A stretch of DNA of 64,000 nt from VRUE01 sp963780815 (GTDB lineage: Bacteria; Actinomycetota; Thermoleophilia; Solirubrobacterales; 70-9), in NCBI GenBank assembly GCA_963780815.1, contig CAWADG010000013.1, positions 248,001 to 312,000 of the forward strand. The letters are read 5' to 3'. Numbering within the stretch: the stretch's first letter is position 1; each line of letters begins with the position of its first letter. The translations under genes and the position numbers were made by a program. Shown in pieces: positions 42,129 to 51,552 of this stretch. The notes beneath the pieces were generated by a model. The model had not been told where the DNA came from. It saw only the letters and a program-made list of their open reading frames with translations, and searched no databases.

Positions 42129-43004
42129 TCACTGCTGCGACGAATCCGATGCGCCGTTGCCGGTCGGGACCAGTAGGACCGAGCACGCGGCACGATGCGC
42201 GACTCGCTCGCTGACGCTGCCCAGTGCCTTGATCCCGCTCAGGCCGCGGCGACCACAGATCAGCATCGAGGGTGCTTTCGACTGGGTGGCCTCGATGATT
42301 TCGTGGGCAGCGTGGCCTCTGGGCTCGCTGAGCGCAGGCTCCTCGCCGGTCATCTCGCCGATCTCGGCAATCTGGTCTTCGATCACCCGGTGGCGCTCTG
42401 GATGCGACCTGCCGACGACGTGGACAACCTCGAGCTTCGAGTTGAAGGCGGTGGCGACCCGCGCGCCGACCCGCATCGGAGCCCAGGACCCGGGCGAACC
42501 GTCGCTGGCAATAATCAAGTGCGTTGGGAACCTGTTTGGGCCGGGGGGCTCTCGCGCGATCAACAGAGATCGGTCCGTCATGTGGGCAGCCCTGCTGGCG
42601 GTGCCGACAAGCATGACCCCGGCAGCGCGCGAGCGACCGTGGGTTCCGAGGATCAACAGGTCATGACGCTCGCTCAGCGGAAGCAGGACATTTGCGGCGT
42701 TTTGGCGATCGCTGCCAATCTCGATCGAAGCTGAAACCCCGGCCTCTCGGGCGATCCTGTCGGCCTCTTCCAAGCCCTTCTCAAGCCCTTCTTGCCTGTA
42801 CTCCGGCCCCAGCTGGCGGTCGACGCGGACGGCGATGAAGTGAACGGAGGCTCCGGTTGACGCCAACGCAACCGCCTGCCGCGCCGCCTCGGTGCTTCCT
42901 GGGCCGCCTTCGATGCCGCAGAGGATGCTGGCGAATGGCGTAGGCGTTTCTTTGCCTCTCCCTGGTAGGTCCTCAGATTTCAGCAGGTTCCACCTTACGC
43001 CCAA
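42129..43004 (-). CDS. Tandem universal stress protein (two Usp domains)
   Basis: 291 residues, two UspA folds. Domain 1 (about 25-150) ends with the ATP-binding pattern GTHGRSRAAGVMLVGTASRA; domain 2 (about 160-285) ends CGRRGLSGIKALGSVSERVA. Both keep the G-2X-G-9X-G(S) nucleotide motif in good or near form. Usp proteins are induced by starvation, hypoxia and other stress and bind ATP. Single gene, next to a channel and an IS element. Confidence 0.9.
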   Translation of the reverse strand: MGVRWNLLKSEDLPGRGKETPTPFASILCGIEGGPGSTEAARQAVALASTGASVHFIAVRVDRQLGPEYRQEGLEKGLEEADRIAREAGVSASIEIGSDRQNAANVLLPLSERHDLLILGTHGRSRAAGVMLVGTASRAAHMTDRSLLIAREPPGPNRFPTHLIIASDGSPGSWAPMRVGARVATAFNSKLEVVHVVGRSHPERHRVIEDQIAEIGEMTGEEPALSEPRGHAAHEIIEATQSKAPSMLICGRRGLSGIKALGSVSERVAHRAACSVLLVPTGNGASDSSQQ

Positions 43005-43077
43005 ATTCGCACGGTTGGTACTTGGTCGAGTTCAAACCTTGTGCGGCCGGCGATCTCAAGGCGCACTTCGGCCGGCC

Positions 43078-43125
43078 AGATCGCCGAAGCTCAGCCACAA
43101 CCCCCTCGGGGGCTGGGCGGCTCAG
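43078..43125. repeat. Left half of interrupted target repeat
   Basis: Matches 9821-9867 with a few differences and includes an imperfect hairpin (arms around CCCCC/GGGGG). The match stops at 43125, where the IS110 element appears to begin. Confidence 0.7.
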
Positions 43126-43399
43126 CTGATATGGCCGTCGTTTTGTCAAGCCGCCAACCACCAAAGGCCCGCTGACGCGGGCCTTTCTCTTGGCCCAGGA
43201 GGCGGCGGTCGGCCTGGTGCGCGACTCGCGGTCAGGCTGATATGCGCGGGTTGGCTACCGCAGGACCGGGTTTCGTCTTAGCGCCCGCTGTCTAGGATCG
43301 AGCGTCGCCGCGAAGCGGCTGCCCATAGCTGAATCGCGGATGCGCTGCGCGAGGGACCGAGCTCCGCCGCCTTCTGGGCCAAGCAGTGCTTGGTGGTCC
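43126..43399 (-). ncRNA. Candidate bridge-RNA region of the IS110 element
   Basis: IS110-family elements encode a structured guide (bridge) RNA in the long non-coding end. Here the 5' side of the transposase has only about 50 bp, while the 3' side has 274 bp of non-coding DNA with several hairpins, including AAAGGCCCGC-TGAC-GCGGGCCTTT. Two copies of CTGATATG occur (43126 and 43238). A 3'-side RNA would fit the IS1111 subgroup. The RNA itself is inferred, not seen; its strand and ends are unknown. Confidence 0.35.
43163..43186 (+). terminator. Hairpin, possible intrinsic terminator
   Basis: A perfect 10-bp stem with a 4-nt loop (AAAGGCCCGC / GCGGGCCTTT), followed on the plus strand by TCTCTT. 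It may be a terminator or part of the IS110 RNA structure. Confidence 0.4.
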
Positions 43400-44482
43400 T
43401 CAGGGCGTCGTCGACACCGCCCAGCAGAAGCCGGCCAGCTCCCTCGCCACGGCGACCGCGCAGAGGGTGCGGCGCTTGCCGCGTTCGGCGTCCAGGCGCA
43501 CCCAGCTGCGATGGAGGCGCTGTTGCGCCTTCCAGGAAATCGCGCAAACCGCCTGGGGCTGGCCCTCCTGGCGGCGGCGCAGCTCGCGGCCTTTGCGCGG
43601 CGCCCGGCGGTAGTGCCAGGCCGCCTCGACCAAGAGGCGTCGGGCGTGGCGCGATCCGGACTTGGTGATCGCGCCCTGCCTGCGCCTCTCACCGCTCGAG
43701 CTCTCCGAAGGCACCAGGCCCAGGTAGCTCATCAGCTGGGCGGGGCGCTCGAAGCGGTGAAAGTCGCCGACCTCGGCGCTGAGGCCGAGCGCCGAGAGGG
43801 TGTCGATGCCGCGCAAACACCGCAGGCGGGAGACGGTTTGCTCCCAGGGGGAGCCCGGCACCAGCGAGGCCATCTGGGCCTCGAGGTTCTCGCGGCGGAC
43901 CAGCAGGGCGTCGATCGCCCCGATCCCGTCGAGCAGCACCGTTTGGGCCACCGGCTCGGGGAGCTCAACTCTGCCCAGCCAGTCGAGGTGGCGCTCGGTC
44001 CAGTTGTTGCCCTCGAAGCGAAGGTCGTGGCGCAGCAAGAGCTTGGCGACGCGGTGGCGGGCCCGCATCAGATCGCCGCGGACGTCCTCGCGCGCCCTGA
44101 CCAGATCTCGCATCGCCTCCTCGGCGGTGCTCGGCACCCGGACGGGGTGCAGGCCGCCGATCATCAGCAGGCGCGCCAGCCGCTCGGCGTCGCGGCGGTC
44201 GGTCTTGACCCGGTCTTGGGCTGGGCGCTCGATCTTGCCCGGCGCGGCAACCGTGCAGGCGACCCCCCGCTCGGCCAACGCGCGGGCGAGGCCGAAGCCG
44301 GTCGGGCCGGCCTCATAGGCCACCCGCACCGGCGCCGGCAGTTCGGTGCAAAAGTCGGCCACCTGATCGGTTGCTCCGCCCATCCTCCTAACCGCCAGCT
44401 CGCCCGAATTCGAATCGGCGATCGCCGCTACGACCTTCGCCGCGTGAACATCCAAACCCACCCACGTCCTAACCTGACTCAC
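43400..44482 (-). CDS. IS110-family DEDD transposase
   Basis: 360 residues from GTG 44482 (SQVRTWVGLDVHAAK follows). An ATG at 44548 lies in the target repeat, outside the element, so it is not the native start. The RuvC-like DEDD domain is complete: GLDVHAAK (Asp), AYEAGPTGFGLARAL (Glu) and DRVKTDRRDAERLARLLMIG (two Asp). The C-terminal domain has LRGIDTLSALGLSAEVGDF and AITKSGSRHARRLLVEAAWH with the conserved serine. No frameshift or stop, so probably functional. In this family a guide RNA and this protein direct site-specific insertion. Confidence 0.93.
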   Translation of the reverse strand: MSQVRTWVGLDVHAAKVVAAIADSNSGELAVRRMGGATDQVADFCTELPAPVRVAYEAGPTGFGLARALAERGVACTVAAPGKIERPAQDRVKTDRRDAERLARLLMIGGLHPVRVPSTAEEAMRDLVRAREDVRGDLMRARHRVAKLLLRHDLRFEGNNWTERHLDWLGRVELPEPVAQTVLLDGIGAIDALLVRRENLEAQMASLVPGSPWEQTVSRLRCLRGIDTLSALGLSAEVGDFHRFERPAQLMSYLGLVPSESSSGERRRQGAITKSGSRHARRLLVEAAWHYRRAPRKGRELRRRQEGQPQAVCAISWKAQQRLHRSWVRLDAERGKRRTLCAVAVARELAGFCWAVSTTP

Positions 44483-44532
44483 GTCGGCACCCCCATGATT
44501 GCGGTCCTCGCCGAGGCCACTCCTCGGCGACA

Positions 44533-44635
44533 AACCCGCGCATCTCATGCGCGGGTGCCGACCTTCACACCGGCGTCGGATTACTCCCGGCGCTCAGGTG
44601 GGCAGGCCATAGGGTCTAGGAGCCCGAATCGGGCA
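44533..44635. repeat. Right half of interrupted target repeat
   Basis: 102 of 103 bases match 9868-9970. Starts with a 10-bp-stem, 3-nt-loop hairpin (ACCCGCGCAT / ATGCGCGGGT). Sequence diverges immediately after 44635. The following 177 bp up to the next gene hold nothing I recognise. Confidence 0.85.
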
Positions 44636-44812
44636 GGCCGAGCACTCCCACAGCCGCTCCCGGCGGCATACCGCCTGATCACCGTCCTCACCGCGGCGTC
44701 GATCGCCGCCGCCGGAACCCCGCGTTCTGCCGGAGCGCCTGCGACCGCGGTCGCACGGTCGTCGCCGCGACCGGTCGGAGGCTGACCCCGACGAAACTCC
44801 TGCCCCTGCCGG

Positions 44813-45586
44813 CTACCGGGCTGACTCGATTAGGCCGTAGTGGCCGTCGTAGCGCATGTAGATCACGTTGCCGCAGCCGCTCGCGGCATCGCTGAAGTAC
44901 ATGAACCGATGGTTGAGGATGTCCATCTCCGCTACCGCGTCCTCGAGTCTGGTCGCCCCGCTCATCCGGCTCTCCTCGTAGACGATCCCAGCGCTTTCGC
45001 CCGACCAGCCGATCCCGCTCGGTCCGATAACGCCGAGTCGGCCGTCGTCGCGGTGGTACGCGACGGCGTCGGCGCCGGTCTCGCGCTCGATGAACAGGTA
45101 GAAGTCGTGATCGAGGAACTCCATCTCCTCGGCGGCCTCGGCGGGGGTGAGCGGGTCGGTGGCGAAGGTCTTGCGGCGGACTATCTTCCGCTCCTCCGGC
45201 GCTCGCGGGAAGTAGTCAGGACGGTCGCTGGCAGAACTGGAATGCCGCCACTCGCCCGCCTTGCGCTCGGTCGGACGGCGGGCCTGGTCGGTGCGACGGT
45301 CGACGAAGTTCCGCAGTTGCCGCTCGAGCCGCTGAGTGAGGCTGTCAACCGCCGCGATCGGCTCGAGGTCGGCGACCTTCGCCCGGATCATCGGGCCATT
45401 CAGGTCGATCTCGCCCTCGGCCCGGGCGGAGCGTTCGATCCGCGGGTTGGGTTCCTGGACGAGGACCACTCGAGCACCGAGGACTGGGATGTCGACGAAT
45501 CGGTCCAGCGCCCCCACCTTCTCCTCCGCGTGCTCGCGCGCCTCAACCGGGACGTCGCCTCTGATCGTCACCTCTACCTGAATCAT
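44813..45586 (-). CDS. Ribosome hibernation promoting factor-like protein
   Basis: 257 residues from ATG 45586, with AAGGAGG 11 nt before. The N-terminal S30AE domain is short and divergent (VEVTIRGDVPVEAREHAEEK, RVVLVQEPNP, ARAEGEIDLNGPMIRAKV). The C-terminal part holds the dimerisation-type sequence RRKTFATDPLTPAEAAEEME and FLDHDFYLFIERETGADAVA. A second, similar unit follows (SRMSGATRLEDAVAEMDILN, HRFMYFSDAASGCGNVIYMR), so the C-terminal domain is duplicated. Such proteins stall ribosomes in stress, often as 100S dimers. It sits alone downstream of the IS element. Confidence 0.82.
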   Translation of the reverse strand: MIQVEVTIRGDVPVEAREHAEEKVGALDRFVDIPVLGARVVLVQEPNPRIERSARAEGEIDLNGPMIRAKVADLEPIAAVDSLTQRLERQLRNFVDRRTDQARRPTERKAGEWRHSSSASDRPDYFPRAPEERKIVRRKTFATDPLTPAEAAEEMEFLDHDFYLFIERETGADAVAYHRDDGRLGVIGPSGIGWSGESAGIVYEESRMSGATRLEDAVAEMDILNHRFMYFSDAASGCGNVIYMRYDGHYGLIESAR

Positions 45587-45962
45587 CCCTCCGACTACCT
45601 CCTTACCTCGTCGCTGCTCAGCCTCGCCAGGATCCGAGCAGAGGCTCGGCGGCCGATCGCCACAGTATCGGCCGCCGGATGGCACCACTCGGGTCGCTCT
45701 CCATCAGCGACGTCTTACATTAGGCACCCTGATCGTTGCGCGGGCCCTGCCCAGGCGACAGTACGCTCGCTTGTCCGAGAGTCCCTGGCCTTCGTCGTGT
45801 CCAGAAGTGCTACCGCGACACGCGCTCGATATGAGTAGCGGGCACCTCTGCGGCAGCGGGTCTCTAGCGGCAGCCGTTCGGATCCTAACCCCAGCTCTGT
45901 CAAGCCGCGAAGTTCCACCATCCTGGTGGCGAGCCTCCGCTGGAGCCTCGGATGCAGTGGCC
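45587..45962. other. Intergenic region, no gene recognised
   Basis: About 376 bp between the hibernation factor start and the MMPL stop. Open frames here give arginine-rich noise; no RNA, repeat or promoter could be supported. Confidence 0.4.
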
Positions 45963-48278
45963 CTAGGCCCGCGTTGGCGGATGCTTGATGGCGGCGGCTG
46001 GGACATCAGATTCCTCACCAGCCGTCGGGTATGAGCCAGCCCCAGGCCCAACTCTCGGCAACCACTCGAGCCACCTCGGCAGATACCAGTTCCAATCCCC
46101 GAGCAGCTTCATCGTCGCCGGCAGCAGGACGCCGCGAATGATGGTCGCGTCGATCAGCACCGCTACCGCGAGGCCGACACCCAACTGCTTGAAGATGAGG
46201 AGCGACAGTGTGGCGAAGATCGCGAACACCGCGATCATCACCACCGCGGCGCTGGTCACGACACCGGCTGTCGTCTTGATCCCGTGGGAGACCGCGTCCA
46301 CGGTCGGCCTGCCGCGGTCAAAGCCCTCGCGGATTCGAGTCAGGATGAACACGTGGTAGTCCATCGAGAGGCCGAACAGCACCACGAACATGAACAGCGG
46401 CATCCAGGAGACGATCGCGCCGTCCGACTTGAAGCCCAGCAGCGACTCCAGATGGCCCTCCTGGAAGATCCAGACCAGCACCCCGTAGGCGGCACCGACT
46501 GAGAGCAGGTTGAGGATGATCGCCGTGACTGGAATCACGAGCGAGCGGAACGTGAACAACAAGAGCAGGAAGGCCGCCGAGAGGACGAAGACGAAGACCA
46601 ATGGCGCGTGTGACTTCATCGTGTCGTTGAAGTCAGTGGAGCTGGCGGTATAGCCGCTGACGTCAGCCGTCGCCCTCGGGACTCTTCCGATGGTTGCCGG
46701 AATCAGGGTGTCGCGCAGCTTCGCCAGGGCCGCGGTCGATTGGGAGTCGGTGCCGTCGCCGGCAACGGGGATTTCGACTACCTCGACCGTGTGATCGGGG
46801 CTCACGGTTGTCGTGATCGGCTGCTTGAAGTCCGGGCTAGCGGTCGCCCGAGCGCGTAGGTCGTTGATCGCTCCAACCACCTGCAGCGACTTCACGTCGT
46901 TGGCATGGACCACAACCTGGGCTGGGATCGGCCCACCGGGGAAGGACCCTTGGATGCGGTTGTAGGTCTGGATCACCCCGAGGTCCTGCGGCAGGGTCTG
47001 GACGCCCGGCGTCGCCGTGTGGAGGCTGAACGCTGGGATTGCCAAGAACACCAGCCCCCCGCCGGCGAGGACGACGGCGATGACTGGATGGCGGAGAGCC
47101 GGATTCAGGATTCGCGACCACGCTCCGCTCTCGCCGACGTTCCACCTTCTCCTCCTCGAGAGATATGGGATCCGCCCCTTCTCCACCCGGTCTCCAAGCC
47201 AGGCAAGGACTGCAGGGAGGACGGTGAGCGACCCAACCACGGCGACGGCGACGACGAGGATCGTGCCGGTGGCAAACGACTGGAAGGTGGGCGCTCCGGC
47301 GAGGTACATGCCCGCCATTGCGATCATCACCGTGAATCCAGAGACCATCACCGCACGACCCGAGGTCGCGGCTGCGGCCGCCAGAGAGGCCCCCTCGCTT
47401 CGCCCCGATTCGCGCTCCTCGCGCTCGCGACGCAGGTAGAACATCGAATAGTCGACGCCGACCGCAAGGCCGATCAGCAGAATCACCTCGTTGATGGATT
47501 CGTCGACTCCACTGATATGGCTGATCACGCCGATCAGGCCAATCGTCGCCAGCACCGAAGTCAGGCCAAGCAGCAAAGGCACGCCGGCTGCCACCAGGGC
47601 ACCGAAGGCGACCAGGAGAATCAGCAACGTGATCGGCAGCGAGGTCACCAGTGCCGTCTTGAAGTCTTCGCTGATCGCGGCGCTCACCTGGTTGTCCGAG
47701 CTCGCTTCGCCGAACTCTCCGATCGTCAACTGCGGATGGGCAGCCTGCGCGGCTTCGACGGCCCGCAGGGTCGCATCGGCGCGGTTTTTTGCCGCGCTCT
47801 GGTCGCCGGCAATCTTGAAGCGGGTCAGCGCGGAGTGGCCATCCGCAGAGATCTGTGAGCGGTTGGCAGCTTCGTAGGGGCTCTCGATCGCGTAGACGTA
47901 CGGCAGCTGCGAGAGGCGGAATTGCGCGTCGCCGACCGCGGCGCGGAAGGGCAGGCTGTCGTCGTTTTCCGTGGTGCTCTGCACCAGCACCATCTCGTCG
48001 GCGTTCTTCGGAAACGCGGCTTCGACCGTGCGCTCTGCGCGTCCCGACTCGCCGACTCCGAGCTGGGCGTTGTCAAGCGTCTTTGCCCCGACCGCGCCCC
48101 CGACCATGAAGGCGATGATCACGAACGCAAGCCAGCCCCAGATCGCGGTCTTGCGATGCTGGGCGCTCCATCGCCCCATCCGAGCAGCGACGTTGAGGCC
48201 TTGGTCTGCCGCTACTGCCTCATTCGCCGAGGCCTGGGCTTCAGTCGATTCCGGACCGGACCGGACGTTTCGCTTCAT
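45963..48278 (-). CDS. MMPL-family membrane transporter
   Basis: 771 residues from ATG 48278 (a longer form from 48356 adds an arginine-rich leader). RND topology: one helix, a large extracytoplasmic loop, then five helices, repeated twice. The first bundle contains ILLIGLAVGVDYSMFYLRRE with the proton-relay Asp-Tyr pair, the second FVVLFGLSMDYHVFILTRIR with the same Asp-Tyr. This is the MmpL/actinomycete lipid-exporter family, proton-driven, at the plasma membrane. Cargo unknown; lipids or small hydrophobics are typical. It lies downstream of, and may be co-transcribed with, the binding-protein gene (108-bp gap). Confidence 0.9.
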   Translation of the reverse strand: MKRNVRSGPESTEAQASANEAVAADQGLNVAARMGRWSAQHRKTAIWGWLAFVIIAFMVGGAVGAKTLDNAQLGVGESGRAERTVEAAFPKNADEMVLVQSTTENDDSLPFRAAVGDAQFRLSQLPYVYAIESPYEAANRSQISADGHSALTRFKIAGDQSAAKNRADATLRAVEAAQAAHPQLTIGEFGEASSDNQVSAAISEDFKTALVTSLPITLLILLVAFGALVAAGVPLLLGLTSVLATIGLIGVISHISGVDESINEVILLIGLAVGVDYSMFYLRREREERESGRSEGASLAAAAATSGRAVMVSGFTVMIAMAGMYLAGAPTFQSFATGTILVVAVAVVGSLTVLPAVLAWLGDRVEKGRIPYLSRRRRWNVGESGAWSRILNPALRHPVIAVVLAGGGLVFLAIPAFSLHTATPGVQTLPQDLGVIQTYNRIQGSFPGGPIPAQVVVHANDVKSLQVVGAINDLRARATASPDFKQPITTTVSPDHTVEVVEIPVAGDGTDSQSTAALAKLRDTLIPATIGRVPRATADVSGYTASSTDFNDTMKSHAPLVFVFVLSAAFLLLLFTFRSLVIPVTAIILNLLSVGAAYGVLVWIFQEGHLESLLGFKSDGAIVSWMPLFMFVVLFGLSMDYHVFILTRIREGFDRGRPTVDAVSHGIKTTAGVVTSAAVVMIAVFAIFATLSLLIFKQLGVGLAVAVLIDATIIRGVLLPATMKLLGDWNWYLPRWLEWLPRVGPGAGSYPTAGEESDVPAAAIKHPPTRA

Positions 48279-48386
48279 CCACGCTCCTCGGGGCCACAAG
48301 CGGGAGCGAAAGGGATCCTGGCGTTCGAGCCTATCCCACATGCCTTGAAGCTGCAAAACGCAGCGGTGAAAATAACTTGGGGCGCG

Positions 48387-49367
48387 TTACCGGACATAGC
48401 CCAATTCCTTCAGATACTCATGGGCGGCCGCGGCCGGGTCCTGCTTGTCGATTTCGACCCGGGAATTCAGCTCCTGGATGACCGGGATCGTCATGTTGCT
48501 CTGAACCTTTTCGATCGTTGCGCCCAAGTCTGGGCCCGCTTGGTCGGCGACCTTCTTCGAGACGATGAAGATCGCGTTGCCGGCCGGGATCAGGCCCTTG
48601 TCGTCGTTCAGGATCGTGTACCGGGTCGAGCGCGCGAGCTGGGCGTCACTCGTGAACAGGATCGAGAGGTCCGCGTCACCCTTGTCAAGCACCGTGTAGC
48701 GCCGGCCGATGGCTACCGGCTTGAACTGCTTGAACCTTAGGCCGTAGTTCTTCTCGAGGCCCGCAAGGCAGTCGATCCGCCTGCGGCACTCGGGGGAGCC
48801 GGCGAGAACAAGTTTCTGCGACTTTCCAGTTAGATCCGAAACGTCCTTCAGGCCCAGCCTCTCGGCTGTGGTTGTGAGAGTGCCGACGGCGTTCGAGTCC
48901 GCGAACGGGGTCGGTGCATAGGCCACGATCCCCTCCTTGGCCAGGTCGGCCTTCGCCTCGTTGTAGGCCTGGGAGGCATCGGACGGGATCTTGTTCGCGG
49001 GGACCTGGAAGAACGAGCCGAGTGCAGTGGACGTGTACTCGGGGTAGCCGCTGATCTGGCCAACCTTGATCGCCTTCAGGGCCACCGTCTCTGAGCCCAG
49101 GTTGAGCTTGGTCTTCACGTTGTAGCCAGCGGTCCTTATGGCCTGGGCGTAGATCTGACCCAGGATGACCGACTCGGTGAAGTTCTTCGAGCCAACCGTG
49201 ATCGTTGTCTTCCCATTGGCCGGGTTCGACTGGATCAAGAGATTGCCTTGGACCCCGGAAACCGTCGGTGAGCCGCCACCACCCCCGCAGGCAGCGATGC
49301 CGACCACAAGTGCCACGGCGGCGGCCGATGCGAACCCCGTCCGTACCCGAATAGCCCTATTTCCCAT
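48387..49367 (-). CDS. Quaternary-amine-type ABC substrate-binding lipoprotein
   Basis: 326 residues. Signal peptide with lipobox ending in GIAACGGGG (lipid-modified Cys). The mature part begins ITVGSKNFTESVILGQIYAQ and includes SGYPEYTSTALGSFFQVP and YTVLDKGDADLSILFTSDAQ, matching OsmF/OpuCC-like glycine-betaine/choline binding proteins. It captures osmolytes outside and hands them to an ABC permease. No permease or ATPase gene adjoins, so it is an orphan here. Confidence 0.88.
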   Translation of the reverse strand: MGNRAIRVRTGFASAAAVALVVGIAACGGGGGSPTVSGVQGNLLIQSNPANGKTTITVGSKNFTESVILGQIYAQAIRTAGYNVKTKLNLGSETVALKAIKVGQISGYPEYTSTALGSFFQVPANKIPSDASQAYNEAKADLAKEGIVAYAPTPFADSNAVGTLTTTAERLGLKDVSDLTGKSQKLVLAGSPECRRRIDCLAGLEKNYGLRFKQFKPVAIGRRYTVLDKGDADLSILFTSDAQLARSTRYTILNDDKGLIPAGNAIFIVSKKVADQAGPDLGATIEKVQSNMTIPVIQELNSRVEIDKQDPAAAAHEYLKELGYVR

Positions 49368-49630
49368 TTCCCCTTCCGATCCGGAGGGTCAACAAGCCAG
49401 CGCAGAACCTACGAAACCTTTGCACTTTCGCGGCAGGTTTGGAAGCGCGAGGGGCGCTGCCCCGCAGCAAGCCATGACGGGCTACGACCGAGGACGCTGC
49501 CGGGATTTGTCTCAGCAGTTTGGACAGCTGAGTTCGTGAGATTCGCTCAGTTCCGTGCCACGCGTGGTACCACCACCCGCAGCTTCGACGGCGCCAACAC
49601 CGGCAAGCTCGGGCTCAATCTGAAGGATGG

Positions 49631-51067
49631 CTATGCGCGGGCGCTCGGTGCGCCAAGACCGGCGGTGGCGAGCTTCTCCGCGACGACCGTGCGCTGCTCG
49701 TCGAGGGGCCGCCCGCAGGAGCCGGGCTCTGTGCCCTCGACGACCTGGGTTGAGCCGTCGCGTAGGCGAATCCGCATCCGGCTTGGAAAGGTCATCCGAA
49801 GCCTCGCGACGTCGATTTCATCGACCCCGCCAGCCCCAGCCCGCCCGCTCAGCCGCGCCCGCAGCGAGCTGCCCAGCCTGCGCCGCAGGCCGGGGTCGGC
49901 AACCAAGGCCCGCAGCAGCGCCGGGCCCGGGTTGGCCTCCTCCATGTTGAGGTCGCCGAGGCGTCGGCGGATCCGCAGGAGCTCGCGCAGGCCGACGTCA
50001 TCCGCTGAGGCGCCCGCGTCGAGCGTCCCGAGCAGCGTCTGCGCGGTCAGCGCCGGATCGTGGCGCAGGCTCACCCGCGCCGCGAGCTCGCGGATCCTCG
50101 TCTCGTTATCTGCGAGCCAGGCCCGCTCCAGCTCGGCCGGGGTCAGCCTGCCGGCAATCAGCGCGATCGCCGTACTGAGCCGCGCCGAGAAGTTGACCCT
50201 GACCGGGGAGAGATCGGGGCCGGCGGACAGCGACTCCATCTCGCAGGTCAGCCATCCAGCGTCGATCTCCACCTCGGCGACCGCGGCCGCGTCGACTCCG
50301 GCCGCACAGGCTGCCTCGCCGATCGACTGCAGGTAGGCGCAACCCGGCAGGCGCTTGAAGGCGAGCGTGTCGGTGAGCCATACCTCCCCCAGACCGCGAA
50401 ACATCGCCGGGCGCGGCGCGAAGGAGAGGTTGGCGAGGACGCCGCGGGGGTGCTCGATCACGTCCAGCGCGCCGCTCACGCCGTCGGCGGCGAGCAGCGC
50501 CGCCCGCGCTCCCGCGGCGGCCGGCTCGGCCGCCGTCAGCAGCTTGCTCTGCGGGCCCATGAACCCCGGCCACATCCCGTAGGGCGGCTGGTAGAGGGCG
50601 ATCGCCAGCGCCTGCGCCGTGCGGCGCGCGTCCAGTCCCATCCCCACCGCTCCCGCCACCGCCGCCGAGGCACAGTGGATCGAGGCCCAGAACTGGCCGT
50701 TGTGGGGACCGAGGAAGAGCGCCGCCCCGAGCCGCCCGGCCACCTCGTTGGCGGCGACGCGGGCGAGCATGGCGCGCTCTGGGTCGTCCGAAAACGCGGC
50801 CGCGGCTGGCACCGCCGAATGGCCGGTGTGGCCCATGAACAGGTAGTCGTCCCAATCGTGGGCGATCGACGCGGCGGCCGACCTATAGACCTCGCCGACC
50901 GGCCCGTCAGGGGCTACCGCGGCAAACGGGACGGCTTCCTGCTCACCGGCGGCCCTTGCCGCCGCGATGCTCAGCGCCTGCAGCTCGGCTCGCTCGCAGA
51001 CGCCCGCGGACAGGTGGTCAAACTGGAGGCCGGCCGCCCAATCGCCGATCTGCTCACAGATCCACAC
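49631..51067 (-). CDS. MmgE/PrpD-family protein
   Basis: 478 residues. Family features: an all-helical N-terminal domain with HDWDDYLFMGHTGHSAVPAA, LGPHNGQFWASIHCASAAVA and WPGFMGPQSKLLTAAEPAAA, and a smaller alpha/beta domain with FKRLPGCAYLQSIGEAACAA. Members include 2-methylcitrate dehydratase and related lyases/isomerases such as cis-aconitate decarboxylase. No methylcitrate-cycle partners are nearby, so the reaction stays open. It stands alone; its start is 155 bp from the truncated paralog upstream. Confidence 0.87.
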   Translation of the reverse strand: MWICEQIGDWAAGLQFDHLSAGVCERAELQALSIAAARAAGEQEAVPFAAVAPDGPVGEVYRSAAASIAHDWDDYLFMGHTGHSAVPAAAAFSDDPERAMLARVAANEVAGRLGAALFLGPHNGQFWASIHCASAAVAGAVGMGLDARRTAQALAIALYQPPYGMWPGFMGPQSKLLTAAEPAAAGARAALLAADGVSGALDVIEHPRGVLANLSFAPRPAMFRGLGEVWLTDTLAFKRLPGCAYLQSIGEAACAAGVDAAAVAEVEIDAGWLTCEMESLSAGPDLSPVRVNFSARLSTAIALIAGRLTPAELERAWLADNETRIRELAARVSLRHDPALTAQTLLGTLDAGASADDVGLRELLRIRRRLGDLNMEEANPGPALLRALVADPGLRRRLGSSLRARLSGRAGAGGVDEIDVARLRMTFPSRMRIRLRDGSTQVVEGTEPGSCGRPLDEQRTVVAEKLATAGLGAPSARA

Positions 51068-51222
51068 CCGCCGATGCTCTCACGCTCGGACGCAAGATGG
51101 AATCGACGATCCAGGCCCCCGCCCGTATCCCGTCGAGATCGCGGCGCAGCTCCAAGTGAGTGACATAGCTGGGGCCCGATTCGTCCCTCGCCCCCACCGG
51201 CGGATAGTCGAAGGAACCCGTC

Positions 51223-51549
51223 TCACCCCCAGTTGTTCTGAAATTGGGGCGCCCCAGGGGTACCGACCTCGTGCCAACTTTCGGGTGGCATAAGGGAATT
51301 CGCCTTATCCGCCGTCGGAACGGTACCGAGTGTCGAGGCATTGATCTGCTTCCCGGTCAGCGTGCTGTTCTTAACCTTGGCTGCGGTGACTGCCTGCTTC
51401 TTGATTTTCGCCGTGGTCACCGAGTTCTTCTTCAGCTGCTTGGTGCCGACTGAGTTCTTGCCGAGGGTGAAGGCAAAGGCATTGCCTCCAACCGCCAGGA
51501 CGATGGCGATGAGAGCGAGGACGTGAGCCGATGTGATGCGCTCTCTCAT
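51223..51549 (-). pseudogene. Truncated copy of the LGKNSVGTKQLKKN surface-protein family
   Basis: 108 residues against 220-224 in the two paralogs next door. It has the signal-like N-terminus (HVLALIAIVLAVGGNAFAF), the LGKNSVGTKQLKKNSVTTAK repeat region and the start of the C-terminal domain (ESWHEVGTPGAPQFQNNWG), then a stop. Downstream text does not match the rest of the family. I infer loss of the C-terminal domain by deletion; it may still be expressed as a short secreted protein. Confidence 0.65.
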
Positions 51550-51552
51550 TTC

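Larger units (their letters stand above)
43126..44532 (-). mobile_element. IS110-family insertion sequence (about 1.4 kb)
   Basis: Ends are defined by comparison: the flanks 43078-43125 and 44533-44635 are contiguous in the uninterrupted copy at 9821-9970, so the inserted DNA is 1,407 bp, give or take a base or two of core duplication. This fits IS110 size and the family's habit of inserting into specific repeated or palindromic sequence without long terminal repeats. It carries one transposase gene on the minus strand and a 274-bp non-coding stretch on its 3' side. The transposase is intact, so the element may be active. Confidence 0.75.
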
